Source: Bradyrhizobium tropiciagri
GTDB taxonomy: Bacteria > Pseudomonadota > Alphaproteobacteria > Rhizobiales > Xanthobacteraceae
DNA: 64,000 nucleotides
Direction of reading: 5' to 3'
Assembly (NCBI RefSeq): GCF_018130505.1
Contig: NZ_JAFCKH010000001.1
Span: 496,001 to 560,000, forward strand
In this document: positions 52,246 through 61,444 of the stretch, in pieces
Numbering within the stretch: the first letter of the stretch is position 1
Layout: each line of letters opens with the position of its first letter
The notes under the pieces: model-generated
Databases searched by the model: none
Seen by the model: the letters and a program-made list of their open reading frames with translations, nothing else
Told to the model about the DNA's origin: nothing
Made by a program: the position numbers and the translations under genes

Positions 52246-52332
52246 CTGCGACATCGCGCGGCCAGGCAAGGTGTCGCGCAGCACGATCCCTGATGATAGA
52301 CGTTGCGTCGGTTCATCACGGGGATATCGATC

Positions 52333-53037
52333 ATGGCAGCAGGAAAAGTCGCGCTCGTCACCGCAGGCGGCAGTGGCATGGGAGCGGCCGCGGCGCGGCG
52401 GCTCGCGGCGGATGGATTCCACGTCGCGATCCTGTCGTCGTCGGGCAAGGGCGAGGCGCTGGCGAACGAACTCGGCGGCATCGGCTTTACCGGCTCGAAC
52501 CGTTCGAACGACGACCTGAAGCGCGCCGTCGACGGCATCATGGCGCGCTGGGGCCGCATCGATGCGCTGGTCAACAGCGCCGGCCACGGGCCGCGCGCGG
52601 GCGTGCTGGATTTGACCGACGAGCAGTGGCACACCGGGCTCGACGTTTATCTGATGAACGTGATCCGCCCGACGCGTCTCGTCGCACCGATCATGCAGGC
52701 GCAGAAGGCGGGTGCGATCGTCAACATCTCGACCGCCTGGGCGTTCGAGCCGAGCGCGATGTTTCCGACCTCGGCGGTGTTCCGCGCCGGCCTCGCCGCG
52801 TTCACAAAGCTGTTCACCGACGGCTACGCCGCCGACAATGTGCGCATGAACAACGTGCTGCCGGGCTGGATCGACAGCCTGCCCGCCACCGACGCGCGCC
52901 GCGACAGCGTGCCGATGCAGCGCTACGGCAAGGCCGAGGAAATCGCCGCGACGATCGCGTTCCTGGTCTCCGACGGCGCCGGCTACATCACCGGCCAGAA
53001 CATCCGCGTCGACGGCGGCTTGATGCGGTCGGTGTGA
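52333..53037 (+). CDS. Short-chain dehydrogenase/reductase with altered catalytic motif
   Basis: 234 residues from ATG 52333. Rossmann cofactor motif TAGGSGMG (10-17, first Gly of TGxxxGxG replaced by Ala), NSAG (81-84, from NNAG) and the serine of the NIS-S strand at 133. The usual catalytic YxxxK aligns with S147-A-V-F-R151, so both Tyr and Lys are changed. The end (GYITGQNIRVDGGLMRSV) is typical of the family. It could be a binding-only relative or use other residues. It lies 349 bp upstream of the monooxygenase-esterase fusion on the same strand, with repeats in between. Confidence 0.88.
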   Translation: MAAGKVALVTAGGSGMGAAAARRLAADGFHVAILSSSGKGEALANELGGIGFTGSNRSNDDLKRAVDGIMARWGRIDALVNSAGHGPRAGVLDLTDEQWHTGLDVYLMNVIRPTRLVAPIMQAQKAGAIVNISTAWAFEPSAMFPTSAVFRAGLAAFTKLFTDGYAADNVRMNNVLPGWIDSLPATDARRDSVPMQRYGKAEEIAATIAFLVSDGAGYITGQNIRVDGGLMRSV

Positions 53038-53050
53038 GGCAAACAGCCGA

Positions 53051-53157
53051 CCCGTCATCCTGAGGTGCGAGCTCTTGCGAGCCTCGAAGGATCGACGGCC
53101 GCCAGCCGGGCCGCGCACCCTTCGAGGCTCGCTCCGCTCGCACCTCAGGATGACGGG
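53051..53157. repeat. CCCGTCATCCTGAGG inverted repeat
   Basis: Left arm CCCGTCATCCTGAGGTGCGA, right arm TCGCACCTCAGGATGACGGG, exactly complementary, with an inner CCTTCGAGGCTCG pair. Same family as 11061-11158. With the hairpin at 53182-53210 it fills most of the 349-bp gap between the SDR and fusion genes. Confidence 0.92.
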
Positions 53158-53181
53158 ATCAACAGCCGTGCGACACAGCCG

Positions 53182-53210
53182 GTGTCGTCCCTGCTTTCGC
53201 AAGGACGACA
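53182..53210. repeat. GTGTCGTCCCTGC hairpin, second copy
   Basis: GTGTCGTCCCTGCTTTCGCA followed by AGGACGAC: same as the element at 1961-1990, with one base changed in the right arm. It shows that this hairpin is dispersed. Confidence 0.85.
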
Positions 53211-53386
53211 GTTGTGTATGCGGGGCTGCTCATGTCCGCACGAACACTTGCGTCTACACGCTGCATCTCGTGCCGCAGCCGGCGCGCGTGTCACGGTTCC
53301 TCACCTGAGATTGCATTTGCCGTGATGACAAACTGAACACGCAGGACTAGCCTTCCGCTCAAATCAAAACACTCGGGAGGAATGGC

Positions 53387-56062
53387 ATGCCAGACGCAGC
53401 GGTTGCAGCACGTGCTTCGGACTCCACGCGGCGCGGAACCACACAGCAGGTCGACGTCGTGGTCGTCGGCGCAGGTTTCGCCGGACTTTATCTGCTGCAC
53501 CGGTTGCGCAAGGCCGGACTGTCGGCGGTCGCGCTCGAGGAGGGCGGCGACGTCGGCGGCACCTGGTACTGGAACCGGTATCCGGGCGCGCGCTGCGACA
53601 TCCAGACCATCGACTACAGCTACACGTTCGATCCCGAGCTCGACAAGGCGTGGACCTGGTCGGAGAAATACGCGACGCAGCCGGAGATCCTGCGCTATCT
53701 CGGTTTCGTCACCGACCGTTACGATCTGCGCCGCGACATCCGCTTCGACACCAAGGTGACGCAGGCGACCTGGGACGATGCGAGCGAGCGCTGGCAGCTC
53801 TCGACCAGCAACGGCCCGATCTCGTGCCGCTACTACATCATGGCGACCGGCTGCCTGTCGTCGCCCAAGCCGCCGGAGATCGACGGCGTCAAGGGTTTCA
53901 AGGGCGAGATCTATTTCACCGGCCGCTGGCCGCATCAGGGCGTCGACCTCAAGGGCAAGCGCGTCGCCGTGATCGGCACCGGCTCGTCGGCGATCCAGTC
54001 GATCCCGCTGATCGCCGAGCAGGCCGCGCAGCTCACCGTGTTCCAGCGCACGCCGAACTTCGCGCTGCCGGCCGGCAATGGTCCGGCGCCGGAAGATCGC
54101 AAGACCTATTTCGAGAGCGATCGCGCGGCCTATCGCGAGCAGGCCCGGCTGTCGATGACCGGCGTGCCGTATCCGCAGCAGACGGTGGTGAGCTGGCAGC
54201 TCAGCGACGCCGAGCGCCGCGAGCGCTTCGAGAAGGCATGGGCGGCGGGCGACCTCGTCCACATCCTGACGCAGTTGTGGGCCGATCAAGGCGTCGATGC
54301 CGACGGCAACAAGATCGTCGCCGACCTGATCCGCGAGAAGGTCCGCGCCGCCGTCAACGATCCCGCAACGGCCGAAGCGTTGACGCCCCACGACCATCCG
54401 TTCGGCGCCAAGCGACCCTGCCTCGATACCAATTACTATGCCACCTACAACCGTCCCAACGTGACGCTGGTGAATCTACGGCAGGAGCCGATCAAGGAGA
54501 TCACCGCGAGCGGCATCTCGACCAACGGGCGCAGCTTCGATGTCGACGTCATCGTGTTCGCGACCGGCTTCGACGCGATGACCGGCGCGATCATGGCGGT
54601 GCATCCGATCTCCGGCCGCGGCGGCAAGTCGCTGTCGGACGTCTGGGCAAAGGGGCCCGAGACCTATCTCGGCGTCACCGTCGCCGGATTCCCAAATCTT
54701 TTCATGATCACCGGTCCCGGCAGCCCGTCGGTGCTGTCGAACATGGCGGTGTCGATCGAGCAGCATGTCGACTGGGTGGTCGAGCGCATCGCGGCGCTGC
54801 GCGATGCAGGCTTCACCACGATGGAGGCGACCGAGACCGCGCAGGCGGGCTGGCAGCGCCACATGGCCGATTGTTCGATGCTGACGCTGCATCGGCTCGC
54901 AAACACCTGGTACACGGGCGCCAACGTGCCCGGCAAGCCGCAGGTCGTGATGCCCTATACCGGCGGCGTCGGTCCTTATCGCAGCATCTGCAACGAGGTC
55001 GTCAACCAAGGCATGCTCGGCTTCAAGCTCACCGGTCCCGGCGTCGAGGCGCAATGCAATGACGGCGAGATCGTGCGGCTGCAGCCGGACGTACGGCTGG
55101 TGCTCAATTTGCTCGGCGAGTTGAACCTGCCGCCGCTCGAGACCATGGGCGCGCAGGGCGCACGCGACTTCCTCAACGAGTTCAACAAGGGCCGTCCGGC
55201 GGGGCGGCCGGTCGGCGAGGTCGGCACTGGGATGCTGCAGGGCGCCGATGGTCCGTTGCCGTACAAGCTCTACCGGCCAGCGTCGCCGGGGCCGCATCCG
55301 ATCGTGGTCTATTTCCACGGCGGCGGCTGGGTGCTCGGCGATGAGCAATCCGACGATCCGTTCTGCCGCGACCTGTGCCGGCGCACCGACATGATCGTGG
55401 TCAGCGTCGGCTATCGCCACGCGCCCGAGCATCGCTTCCCGGCCGCGCCCGAGGACGGCTATGCGGCGACGCGCTGGATCGCCGCGCATACTGCCGAACT
55501 CGGCGGCAGGGCAGGGCCGCTATTGGTCGCCGGCTGGAGCGCCGGCGGCAACATCGCCGCCGTCACCTGCCAGCTCGCGCGCGATCGCGGCGGGCCTGAA
55601 ATCGCGGGCCAGCTCCTGATCTGCCCGGTCACCGACTCGAACTTCGATCGTCCGTCCTATGTCGAGAACGCGACCGGCTACTTCCTGACCCGCGGGCTGA
55701 TGTACTGGTTCTGGGACATCTACTGCTCGCCCGCCGACCGCACCGATCCGCGCGTCGCCCCGCTGCGGGGCAAGCTCGAAGGCCTGCCGCCGGCGTTCGT
55801 CGCGACCTGCGAGTTCGATCCGCTGCGCGACGAGGGCATCGCCTATGCCGAGGCACTGGCGAAGGCCGGCGTTGCGGTCGAGCAGCTCAAGGCGCACGGC
55901 CAGTTCCACTCGTCGTTCACGATGGTCGACGTCATCATCACCGGCGTCAGCGGCCGCGTGAAGATGGCGAAGGCGCTGCGCCGCTTTGCCGGACTGCCGG
56001 AGGACGTTGAGCAGGGCAGGACCGCGCGCGTTGCGCCGGAAGTCAACGCAGCGGCGAAGTAG
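53387..56062 (+). CDS. Fusion: Baeyer-Villiger-type monooxygenase + HSL-type esterase
   Basis: 891 residues. Residues about 20-560 are a flavin monooxygenase: FAD motif GAGFAG (28-33), [18 protein letters not shown] motif GTGSSA (197-202), ATGFD (392-396). The fingerprint FxGxxxHxxxW reads [11 protein letters not shown] (171-181), with Phe177 where His is expected. Residues about 610-880 are an alpha/beta hydrolase of the hormone-sensitive-lipase type: oxyanion HGGGW (644-648), nucleophile Ser718 in GWSAGG, Asp811 in EFDPLRDE, His841 in HGQFHSS. The order suggests ketone to ester to acid plus alcohol in one polypeptide. The substrate is unknown. Confidence 0.95.
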   Translation: MPDAAVAARASDSTRRGTTQQVDVVVVGAGFAGLYLLHRLRKAGLSAVALEEGGDVGGTWYWNRYPGARCDIQTIDYSYTFDPELDKAWTWSEKYATQPEILRYLGFVTDRYDLRRDIRFDTKVTQATWDDASERWQLSTSNGPISCRYYIMATGCLSSPKPPEIDGVKGFKGEIYFTGRWPHQGVDLKGKRVAVIGTGSSAIQSIPLIAEQAAQLTVFQRTPNFALPAGNGPAPEDRKTYFESDRAAYREQARLSMTGVPYPQQTVVSWQLSDAERRERFEKAWAAGDLVHILTQLWADQGVDADGNKIVADLIREKVRAAVNDPATAEALTPHDHPFGAKRPCLDTNYYATYNRPNVTLVNLRQEPIKEITASGISTNGRSFDVDVIVFATGFDAMTGAIMAVHPISGRGGKSLSDVWAKGPETYLGVTVAGFPNLFMITGPGSPSVLSNMAVSIEQHVDWVVERIAALRDAGFTTMEATETAQAGWQRHMADCSMLTLHRLANTWYTGANVPGKPQVVMPYTGGVGPYRSICNEVVNQGMLGFKLTGPGVEAQCNDGEIVRLQPDVRLVLNLLGELNLPPLETMGAQGARDFLNEFNKGRPAGRPVGEVGTGMLQGADGPLPYKLYRPASPGPHPIVVYFHGGGWVLGDEQSDDPFCRDLCRRTDMIVVSVGYRHAPEHRFPAAPEDGYAATRWIAAHTAELGGRAGPLLVAGWSAGGNIAAVTCQLARDRGGPEIAGQLLICPVTDSNFDRPSYVENATGYFLTRGLMYWFWDIYCSPADRTDPRVAPLRGKLEGLPPAFVATCEFDPLRDEGIAYAEALAKAGVAVEQLKAHGQFHSSFTMVDVIITGVSGRVKMAKALRRFAGLPEDVEQGRTARVAPEVNAAAK

Positions 56063-56079
56063 GGTCGGGACTCTTACTT

Positions 56080-56230
56080 CACCTCGCCCCGCGTGCGGGG
56101 AGAGGTCGGAACGCATCGCCAGATGCGTTCCGGGTGAGGGGGAGTCTCCGCGAATCCAACTGCTACCGTTGATGCGGAGGCTGCCCCTCACCCCAACCCT
56201 CTCCCCGTAAGAACGGGGAGAGGGAGTCCA
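56080..56230. repeat. CTTCACCTCGCCCCGC repeat element
   Basis: Composite palindrome: CTTCACCTCGCCCCGCGTGC, GGGGAGAGGTCGGAACGCATC, the internal hairpin AACGCATCGCCAGATGCGTT, and the closing CCCTCACCCCAACCCTCTCC with GTAAGAACGGGGAGAGGG. Related to the third element of 37333-37710. It lies between the convergent fusion gene and the GNAT gene. Confidence 0.85.
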
Positions 56231-56246
56231 CCAATCTCATCACGCC

Positions 56247-57089
56247 CTAGCCGAGTTCGAACGTCGTGACGCCGAACACGCGATCGGTCCGCATGGGCGG
56301 GATCGCGCCGGTGTACATCCGCGCGGTCTCGAACACCGGCGAGAGGCCGAGGCCTTGCGCCAGCGCGACCGCGTCGCGGTTGATCTCGGGGACGTCGAGA
56401 AAGATTTCGCCGCTGCCGCTGCTCGCGAGCAAGGCCGACAGCAGCGTCTCGGCGCTGGCGCGGTCGTCGGCAATCAGCGGGCCGATCTTGCGGCCGGTCC
56501 GGCACGGCCGGATCACACCCCAGCCGGCAAGCCGGCCATCGCGCAGCAGCGCGCGTCCGACATGCCCCGGCGTGTTGATCCATGCGCGCAGGAAGGCCGG
56601 GCGCGGCGCCGGAAACACCGTTGAGTCATCGGCTTCGATCAGCGCTGCCGGCACGTCGGCCAGCGCGACGACGTCGGCGTTCGGTATCGGCGGCGCGGCG
56701 ACCGTTCCGCCGTAACGTATATTGGCGTAGGCGAGCGCGAAGCCCGACTTCCTGTAGTTGGCCTGCTGCGCCACCACGCCATCGAGCCCGATCACCCGCG
56801 GCCGCGCATGCGCGATCGCCGCGTTCCAGATTTTCAGGCCATGACCGCGCCCGCGCAGATCGGGCCGCACGATGTAGAAGCCGAGGAAGGCGAAGTGCGC
56901 GCCGTAATTGACGCAGGAGATCACCGCGGCGGGCTGCCCGTCGAGCTCGCCGATGAAAAATCCTTGCGGGTCTTCGGCGGCGAAGCTGGCGGCATCGGCG
57001 AGGCCGGGATTCCAGCCTTCAGCCGCGGCCCAGTCCACCGCGAGCGCGATCTCGCCCGGTTGCATGTGTCGGATGGTGAGGTCGTTCAT
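56247..57089 (-). CDS. GNAT family N-acetyltransferase, two-domain
   Basis: 280 residues. N-terminal GNAT domain about 1-135: AVISCVNYGAHFAFLGFYIVRPDLRGRGHGLKIW contains the acetyl-CoA loop (R-G-R-G-H-G), followed by YRKSGFALAYANIRYGG. The C-terminal about 140 residues are a second, degenerate GNAT-like domain (WGVIRPCRTGRKIGPLIADD) of the kind found in YitH/HolE-type proteins. Substrate unknown. A palindromic repeat separates it from tetR. Confidence 0.93.
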   Translation of the reverse strand: MNDLTIRHMQPGEIALAVDWAAAEGWNPGLADAASFAAEDPQGFFIGELDGQPAAVISCVNYGAHFAFLGFYIVRPDLRGRGHGLKIWNAAIAHARPRVIGLDGVVAQQANYRKSGFALAYANIRYGGTVAAPPIPNADVVALADVPAALIEADDSTVFPAPRPAFLRAWINTPGHVGRALLRDGRLAGWGVIRPCRTGRKIGPLIADDRASAETLLSALLASSGSGEIFLDVPEINRDAVALAQGLGLSPVFETARMYTGAIPPMRTDRVFGVTTFELG

Positions 57090-57141
57090 CGCTGGCTATC
57101 CTCGGGCTGGTGCCGCAACAGGATAGCGCGCCACTATCTCC

Positions 57142-57222
57142 CCGTCATTGCGAGCGAAGCGAAGCAATCCATTTCGACACGAGAAGAGAGAATGGATTGC
57201 TTCGCTTCGCTCGCAATGACGG
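57142..57222. repeat. CGTCATTGCGAGCGAAGCGA palindromic repeat
   Basis: Left arm CCCGTCATTGCGAGCGAAGC continuing GAAGCAATCCATT; right arm is the complement, AATGGATTGCTTCGC... to ...GCAATGACGG. Arms pair over about 33 bases. It ends 8 bp before the tetR stop codon and separates the GNAT and tetR genes. Confidence 0.92.
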
Positions 57223-57229
57223 TGGAAGA

Positions 57230-57868
57230 TCAGTTGGCCTTCGGCCGGTACGCCGCGAAGAACACGCGCGTCGCGCTGTCGACCACGGTCGCGATCCGCT
57301 CGGGCGAGGGCGACGGCGCGGCCTGGAAGATGAACGCCTGGAACAGCGTCGCCTGGCACATCTGCATGAACTGCCAGGCCGCGAGCTGATAGTCGTCGAT
57401 CACGAGATCGCCGAGTGCGGCACGCGCCTCGAGATAGGCGGCGAAGCGGTCGACGGTGTGCGCGATCACATGGGTGTAGAACCGGCTCCCGAGCTCGGGC
57501 ATCCGCTCGGCGATCGCCATCACGGTGCGGATCGCCGAGCCTCCGCCGGGCCGGCACAGCACCCCGACATAGGCGCGGCCGAACTCGGGCAGCGTCACAT
57601 CGACGCTGCGCGCCGGGTCGAAATTGAAGATGATCTTGCCCTGGGCGAGCTTCTCCTCCTCGACGATCGCCGCAAACAGCCCGGCCTTGTCGGGGAAGTA
57701 GACGTAGAGGGTGCCCTTGGAGACCCCGGCGGCGCGGGCGATCTCGCCCATGCTGGCGCCGTCAAAACCGAGGTCCAGGAACACCTTGCGGGCGCCGTCC
57801 AGGATCTGGCGGCGCTTCGAGGACTCCTCCTCGACGACGTGGACGGAAGTGGGCGGCGCTGCAACCAT
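57230..57868 (-). CDS. TetR/AcrR family regulator
   Basis: 212 residues from ATG 57868 (MVAAPPTSVHVVEEESS). N-terminal HTH about 15-65: KRRQILDGARKVFLDLGFDG, SMGEIARAAGVSKGTLYVYF, KAGLFAAIVEEE. The C-terminal ligand domain is of the TetR_C type common in efflux regulators. It is divergent from the hlyD-MFS operon; a perfect palindrome lies midway. It almost certainly represses that operon and itself, released by an efflux substrate. Confidence 0.95.
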   Translation of the reverse strand: MVAAPPTSVHVVEEESSKRRQILDGARKVFLDLGFDGASMGEIARAAGVSKGTLYVYFPDKAGLFAAIVEEEKLAQGKIIFNFDPARSVDVTLPEFGRAYVGVLCRPGGGSAIRTVMAIAERMPELGSRFYTHVIAHTVDRFAAYLEARAALGDLVIDDYQLAAWQFMQMCQATLFQAFIFQAAPSPSPERIATVVDSATRVFFAAYRPKAN

Positions 57869-57951
57869 TGATTTAGCTTCTCGGCAAGAACTCAACGCAA
57901 AATGGTCAAAGGCGAGAATCGACGCACTATAATCTGTAAGTCCGAATGTAG

Positions 57952-57974
57952 ATTGACCGAACGGTTCGGTCAAT
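57952..57974. promoter_or_regulatory. TetR operator, perfect palindrome
   Basis: ATTGACCGAAC, one G, then its exact complement GTTCGGTCAAT. Placed 84 bp from the tetR ATG and 79 bp from the hlyD ATG. Each arm contains TTGACC, a good -35 hexamer. On the tetR side a TACATT lies 17 bases away (57950-57945), so bound repressor would cover both -35 sites. The size and site are those of a TetR operator. Confidence 0.85.
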
Positions 57975-58052
57975 GGTAAGTATGGCACTGACGATGGCCG
58001 CGCGGCAAAATCCCGCACCCGCGCGCATCGGGAATTTGGTGGGGAGCCTTTC

Positions 58053-59348
58053 ATGGCCGCAGCGAGAGATCAGGCCGCGCGCATCGTTCGTTCCGGGCCG
58101 GAGACGGCGGCGGACGACGTGACGCGTGATGCGTCCGAAGGTCTCGGCGAGCAGGGCGCGCCTCAGATTGCCGACGAAGCAAAGCGCCGTCCCGCCGAGC
58201 AGCCGCAGACGCCTGCGCCCGCGCAGCCGGCCGCGCCGCCTGCCGCTGCCGCGCCGAAATCCGGCAAGCGCAAATTCGTGCTGATGGGCATCGTCGGCCT
58301 GCTCGCGCTCGCCGCCGCCGGCTACGCGACCTATTACCTGACGATCGGCCGCTTCTACGTCTCGACCGACGACGCCTATGTCCGCGCCAACAACACCATG
58401 CTCGGCGCGCGCGTCGCGGGCCACATCGCCGCGATCATGCCCGGCGACAACACGGTGGTGCGTGCCGGCGACGTGATCTTCCGGATCGATGACGGCGACT
58501 ATCGCATCGCGGTTGACGCCGCGCGCACCCGGATCGCGACCCAGCAGGCGACGATCGATCGCATCGGCCGCCAGGTCACCGCGCAGGAGAGCGCGGTCGA
58601 GCAGGCCAAGGCGCAACTCGTCTCGGCCGAAGCCGGCCTGAAGCGCGCCGGGCTCGATTTCGATCGCCAGCAGGCGCTCAACACCAAGGGCTTCGCCTCG
58701 CGCGCCACCTTTGAGGTCTCCGAGGCCGGCCGCGACCAGGGCCAGGCCGCGGTGCGTTCGGCGCAGGCGGCGTTCGATGCCGCCAAGGACAATGTCGAGG
58801 TGACGCGGGCGCAGCAGGCCGAGGCGCGCGCGCAGCTCGCCGAGTTGCAGACCCAGCTCGCCAAGGCCGAGCGCGATCTCGAATTCACCAAGGTCCGCGC
58901 GCCGGTCGACGGCACCTTCTCCAACCGCATGGTCAACACCGGCGACTACATCAATGTCGGCCAGCGGCTCGGCAATGTGGTGCCGCTCGAAGGCGTCTTC
59001 ATCGACGCCAATTACAAGGAGACGCAGCTCAAGCGGATCCGCCCCGGCCAGCGCGTGACGATCAAGGTCGATGCCTACGGCTTCCGCAAGTTCACCGGCA
59101 TCGTCGACAGCATCTCGCCGGCGGCGGGCTCGGTATTCACGCTGCTGCCGCCCGACAACGCCACCGGCAATTTCACCAAGATCGTGCAGCGCCTGCCGGT
59201 CCGCATCCGCGTGCCCGCCAGCGTCGCGAAGCAGGGCCTGCTGCGCGCCGGCATGTCGGTCTACACCACCGTCGACACCCACGAGGGCGCGCCGGATGCC
59301 GACGCCGACAGCGATCTCGACGCGCCGATGATGATCCATCCGCAGTGA
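58053..59348 (+). CDS. HlyD/EmrA-family membrane fusion protein
   Basis: 431 residues; GGGGAG precedes the ATG. A 65-residue Ala/Pro-rich cytoplasmic N-terminus, one transmembrane helix (about 76-98), the lipoyl half-motifs (YVSTDDAYVRANNTMLGARVAGHI; VRAPVDGTFSNRMVNTGDYINVGQ), and a long coiled-coil hairpin about 155-275. It links the inner-membrane MFS pump to an outer-membrane channel. It is 48 bp upstream of the DHA2 transporter gene; regulated by the divergent TetR. Confidence 0.96.
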   Translation: MAAARDQAARIVRSGPETAADDVTRDASEGLGEQGAPQIADEAKRRPAEQPQTPAPAQPAAPPAAAAPKSGKRKFVLMGIVGLLALAAAGYATYYLTIGRFYVSTDDAYVRANNTMLGARVAGHIAAIMPGDNTVVRAGDVIFRIDDGDYRIAVDAARTRIATQQATIDRIGRQVTAQESAVEQAKAQLVSAEAGLKRAGLDFDRQQALNTKGFASRATFEVSEAGRDQGQAAVRSAQAAFDAAKDNVEVTRAQQAEARAQLAELQTQLAKAERDLEFTKVRAPVDGTFSNRMVNTGDYINVGQRLGNVVPLEGVFIDANYKETQLKRIRPGQRVTIKVDAYGFRKFTGIVDSISPAAGSVFTLLPPDNATGNFTKIVQRLPVRIRVPASVAKQGLLRAGMSVYTTVDTHEGAPDADADSDLDAPMMIHPQ

Positions 59349-59396
59349 TGCCTTGAGGCTGCGAGCCGACGGTTCGAAGCCGGAGCCAATGAATCC

Positions 59397-60986
59397 ATGG
59401 CCGATACGACCACTGCCTCTCCATCGATGATGAGCGGCGCCCCGGCGTCGGAGCGCATCCAGCCGAAGCGGCTGTTCGCGTTCATCATCATGGTGTTCGG
59501 CATGTTCATGTCGATCCTGGACATCCAGATCGTCTCGGCCTCGCTCAACGAGATCCAGGCCGGCCTCTCGGCGTCGTCCACCGAAGTGTCGTGGGTGCAG
59601 ACCGCCTACCTGATCGCGGAAGTGATCGCGATTCCGCTGTCCGGCTTCCTGTCGCGGGCGCTCGGCACGCGGATGCTGTTCGCGATCTCGGCGTTCGGTT
59701 TCACCGCATCGAGTCTCTTGTGCGGCTTCGCCTCCTCGATCGAGCAGATGATCGTGTGGCGCGCGCTGCAGGGTTTTCTCGGCGCCGGCATGATCCCGAC
59801 CGTGTTCGCCTCGGCCTATCTGATCTTCCCGCGCACCAAGTTCTACATCGTGGCGCCGATCATCGGCCTGGTCGCGACGCTGGCGCCGACGGTCGGGCCG
59901 ACGGTCGGCGGCTTCATCACCGACCTGATGTCGTGGCACTGGCTGTTCTTCATCAACATCGTGCCGGGCATCCTGATCACCATCGGCGTGCTGGCGCTGA
60001 TCGATTTCGACCAGCCGAATCTCGCCCTGCTCGATCGCTTCGACTGGTGGGGCCTGATCTTCATGGCCGGCTTCCTCGGCTCGCTGGAATATGTGCTGGA
60101 GGAAGGCCCGCAATATGAGTGGCTGCAGGACACCTCGGTCGCGGTCTGCGCCGCGATCGGCTTCGTGTCGGCGATCCTGTTCTTCTGGCGGGTGCTCACC
60201 GCCGAGGAGCCGATCGTCGATCTCTACGCCTTCACCAACCGCAACTTCGCGGTCGGCTGCCTGCTGCAATTCTGCGTCGGCATCGGGCTCTACGGCCTGA
60301 CTTACGTCTATCCGCGCTATCTCGCCGAGGTCCGCGGCTACAGCGCGCTGATGATCGGCGAGACCATGTTCGTCTCCGGCATCACGATGTTCTTCATGGC
60401 GCCGGTGGTCGGGCGGCTGATGCTCAAGGTCGATTTGCGCTACATCATCGCGTTCGGCCTCGTCACCTTCGCGCTCGGCTCCTGGCAGATGACCTGGATC
60501 ACCCGCGAGTACGATTTCTACGAGCTGCTGGTGCCGCAGATCCTGCGCGGCATCGGCATGATGTGCGCGATGGTGCCGACCAACAACATCGCGCTCGCCA
60601 CGCTGGCGCCGGAGCGCGTCAAGAACGCCTCCGGCCTGTTCAACCTGATGCGCAATCTCGGCGGCGCGCTCGGGCTCGCGGTGATCAACCAGGTGCTCAA
60701 CGACCGCACCGACCTGCATATCTCGCGGCTGCATGACCGCGTGACCTGGGGCAACGCCACCGCGGTCGAGACGCTGAACAATTTCACCCAGCGCATGCAG
60801 GGCATGGGCGATTCCGCGATGATGGCGATGAAGCAGCTGTCGCAGATCGTGCACCGCCAGGCCGCGGTGATGAGCTACGGCGACGCCTTCTTCATGCTGT
60901 CGCTGTTCTATGCCGGCCTCAGCCTCGTGGTGCTGTTCGTCAACAAGCCGCCGTCGATGACCGCCGGCGGCGGCGACGCGCATTGA
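59397..60986 (+). CDS. DHA2 family MFS multidrug transporter (EmrB type)
   Basis: 529 residues, 14 predicted transmembrane segments. DHA2 motifs: motif D1-like LDIQIVSASLNEIQAGL in helix 1, WVQTAYLIAEVIAIPLSGFLSRALGTR, motif C-like GLVATLAPTVGPTVGGFI, and a long final loop before PPSMTAGG. Drug or organic-anion:proton antiporter of the inner membrane, acting with the HlyD partner upstream. The substrate is not predictable. A palindromic repeat follows the stop codon by 17 bp. Confidence 0.96.
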   Translation: MADTTTASPSMMSGAPASERIQPKRLFAFIIMVFGMFMSILDIQIVSASLNEIQAGLSASSTEVSWVQTAYLIAEVIAIPLSGFLSRALGTRMLFAISAFGFTASSLLCGFASSIEQMIVWRALQGFLGAGMIPTVFASAYLIFPRTKFYIVAPIIGLVATLAPTVGPTVGGFITDLMSWHWLFFINIVPGILITIGVLALIDFDQPNLALLDRFDWWGLIFMAGFLGSLEYVLEEGPQYEWLQDTSVAVCAAIGFVSAILFFWRVLTAEEPIVDLYAFTNRNFAVGCLLQFCVGIGLYGLTYVYPRYLAEVRGYSALMIGETMFVSGITMFFMAPVVGRLMLKVDLRYIIAFGLVTFALGSWQMTWITREYDFYELLVPQILRGIGMMCAMVPTNNIALATLAPERVKNASGLFNLMRNLGGALGLAVINQVLNDRTDLHISRLHDRVTWGNATAVETLNNFTQRMQGMGDSAMMAMKQLSQIVHRQAAVMSYGDAFFMLSLFYAGLSLVVLFVNKPPSMTAGGGDAH

Positions 60987-61002
60987 CGGGAAAGGCGAAT
61001 TC

Positions 61003-61089
61003 GTAGCCCGGATGAAGCGCAGCGAAATCCGGGACCAGACCAACCGCGGAAAGATCTTCCCGGATTGCGCTTCGCTCCATCCGGGCTAC
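61003..61089. repeat. GTAGCCCGGATG palindromic repeat, copy 3
   Basis: GTAGCCCGGATGAAGCGCAG ... and the complement of GTAGCCCGGATGGAGCGAAG at the far end (ending GGGCTAC). Same family as 5420-5507. It lies just downstream of the MFS gene. Confidence 0.92.
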
Positions 61090-61229
61090 GAAGAGTCACC
61101 ATCGCCGGCACACGTGAGCCCGAATGGCCACACTCGCGCGCATTGACGCACTCACGGCGATGTTACCTTGCCAATCCCGCGTGATGCATTTATAAGCAGC
61201 GCTCCGTTGCTCGAACCGGGGAGATGCGC

Positions 61230-61295
61230 ATGAATTCGTTTATTTCGCAGATCGCGCGCCCGCGTTCGATGATGCTGGACGCGCTTTCGCATTAG
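61230..61295 (+). CDS. Possible 21-aa peptide / leader
   Basis: ATG 61230 with GGGGAGA at 6 bases, 21 codons beginning MNSFISQIARPRSM and ending LDALSH before TAG. Good ribosome site and a complete short frame, 150 bp before the ABC exporter gene. It could be a leader peptide for that gene or chance. Nothing else was recognised in the gap from 61090 to 61444. Confidence 0.35.
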   Translation: MNSFISQIARPRSMMLDALSH

Positions 61296-61444
61296 CTCCC
61301 AGCTCTGATCGGGCCTGATCCCCGATCGACCAAGCTTCCCAACACGTTACCGATTGTACTCAGCGTTGCCTGCGGCCGGATTCCGGCCGCGCATCGCTTC
61401 AGATGGAGCCGGCCGGCGCGACGCACGCGTGGCCGGAATGGGCC

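Noticed and set aside
57927-61043. Very long open frame on the minus strand opposite the efflux genes
   Set aside because: It is antisense to clear HlyD and MFS genes and its product is a low-complexity Arg/Asp/His-rich sequence. Long antisense frames arise by codon bias in GC-rich DNA.
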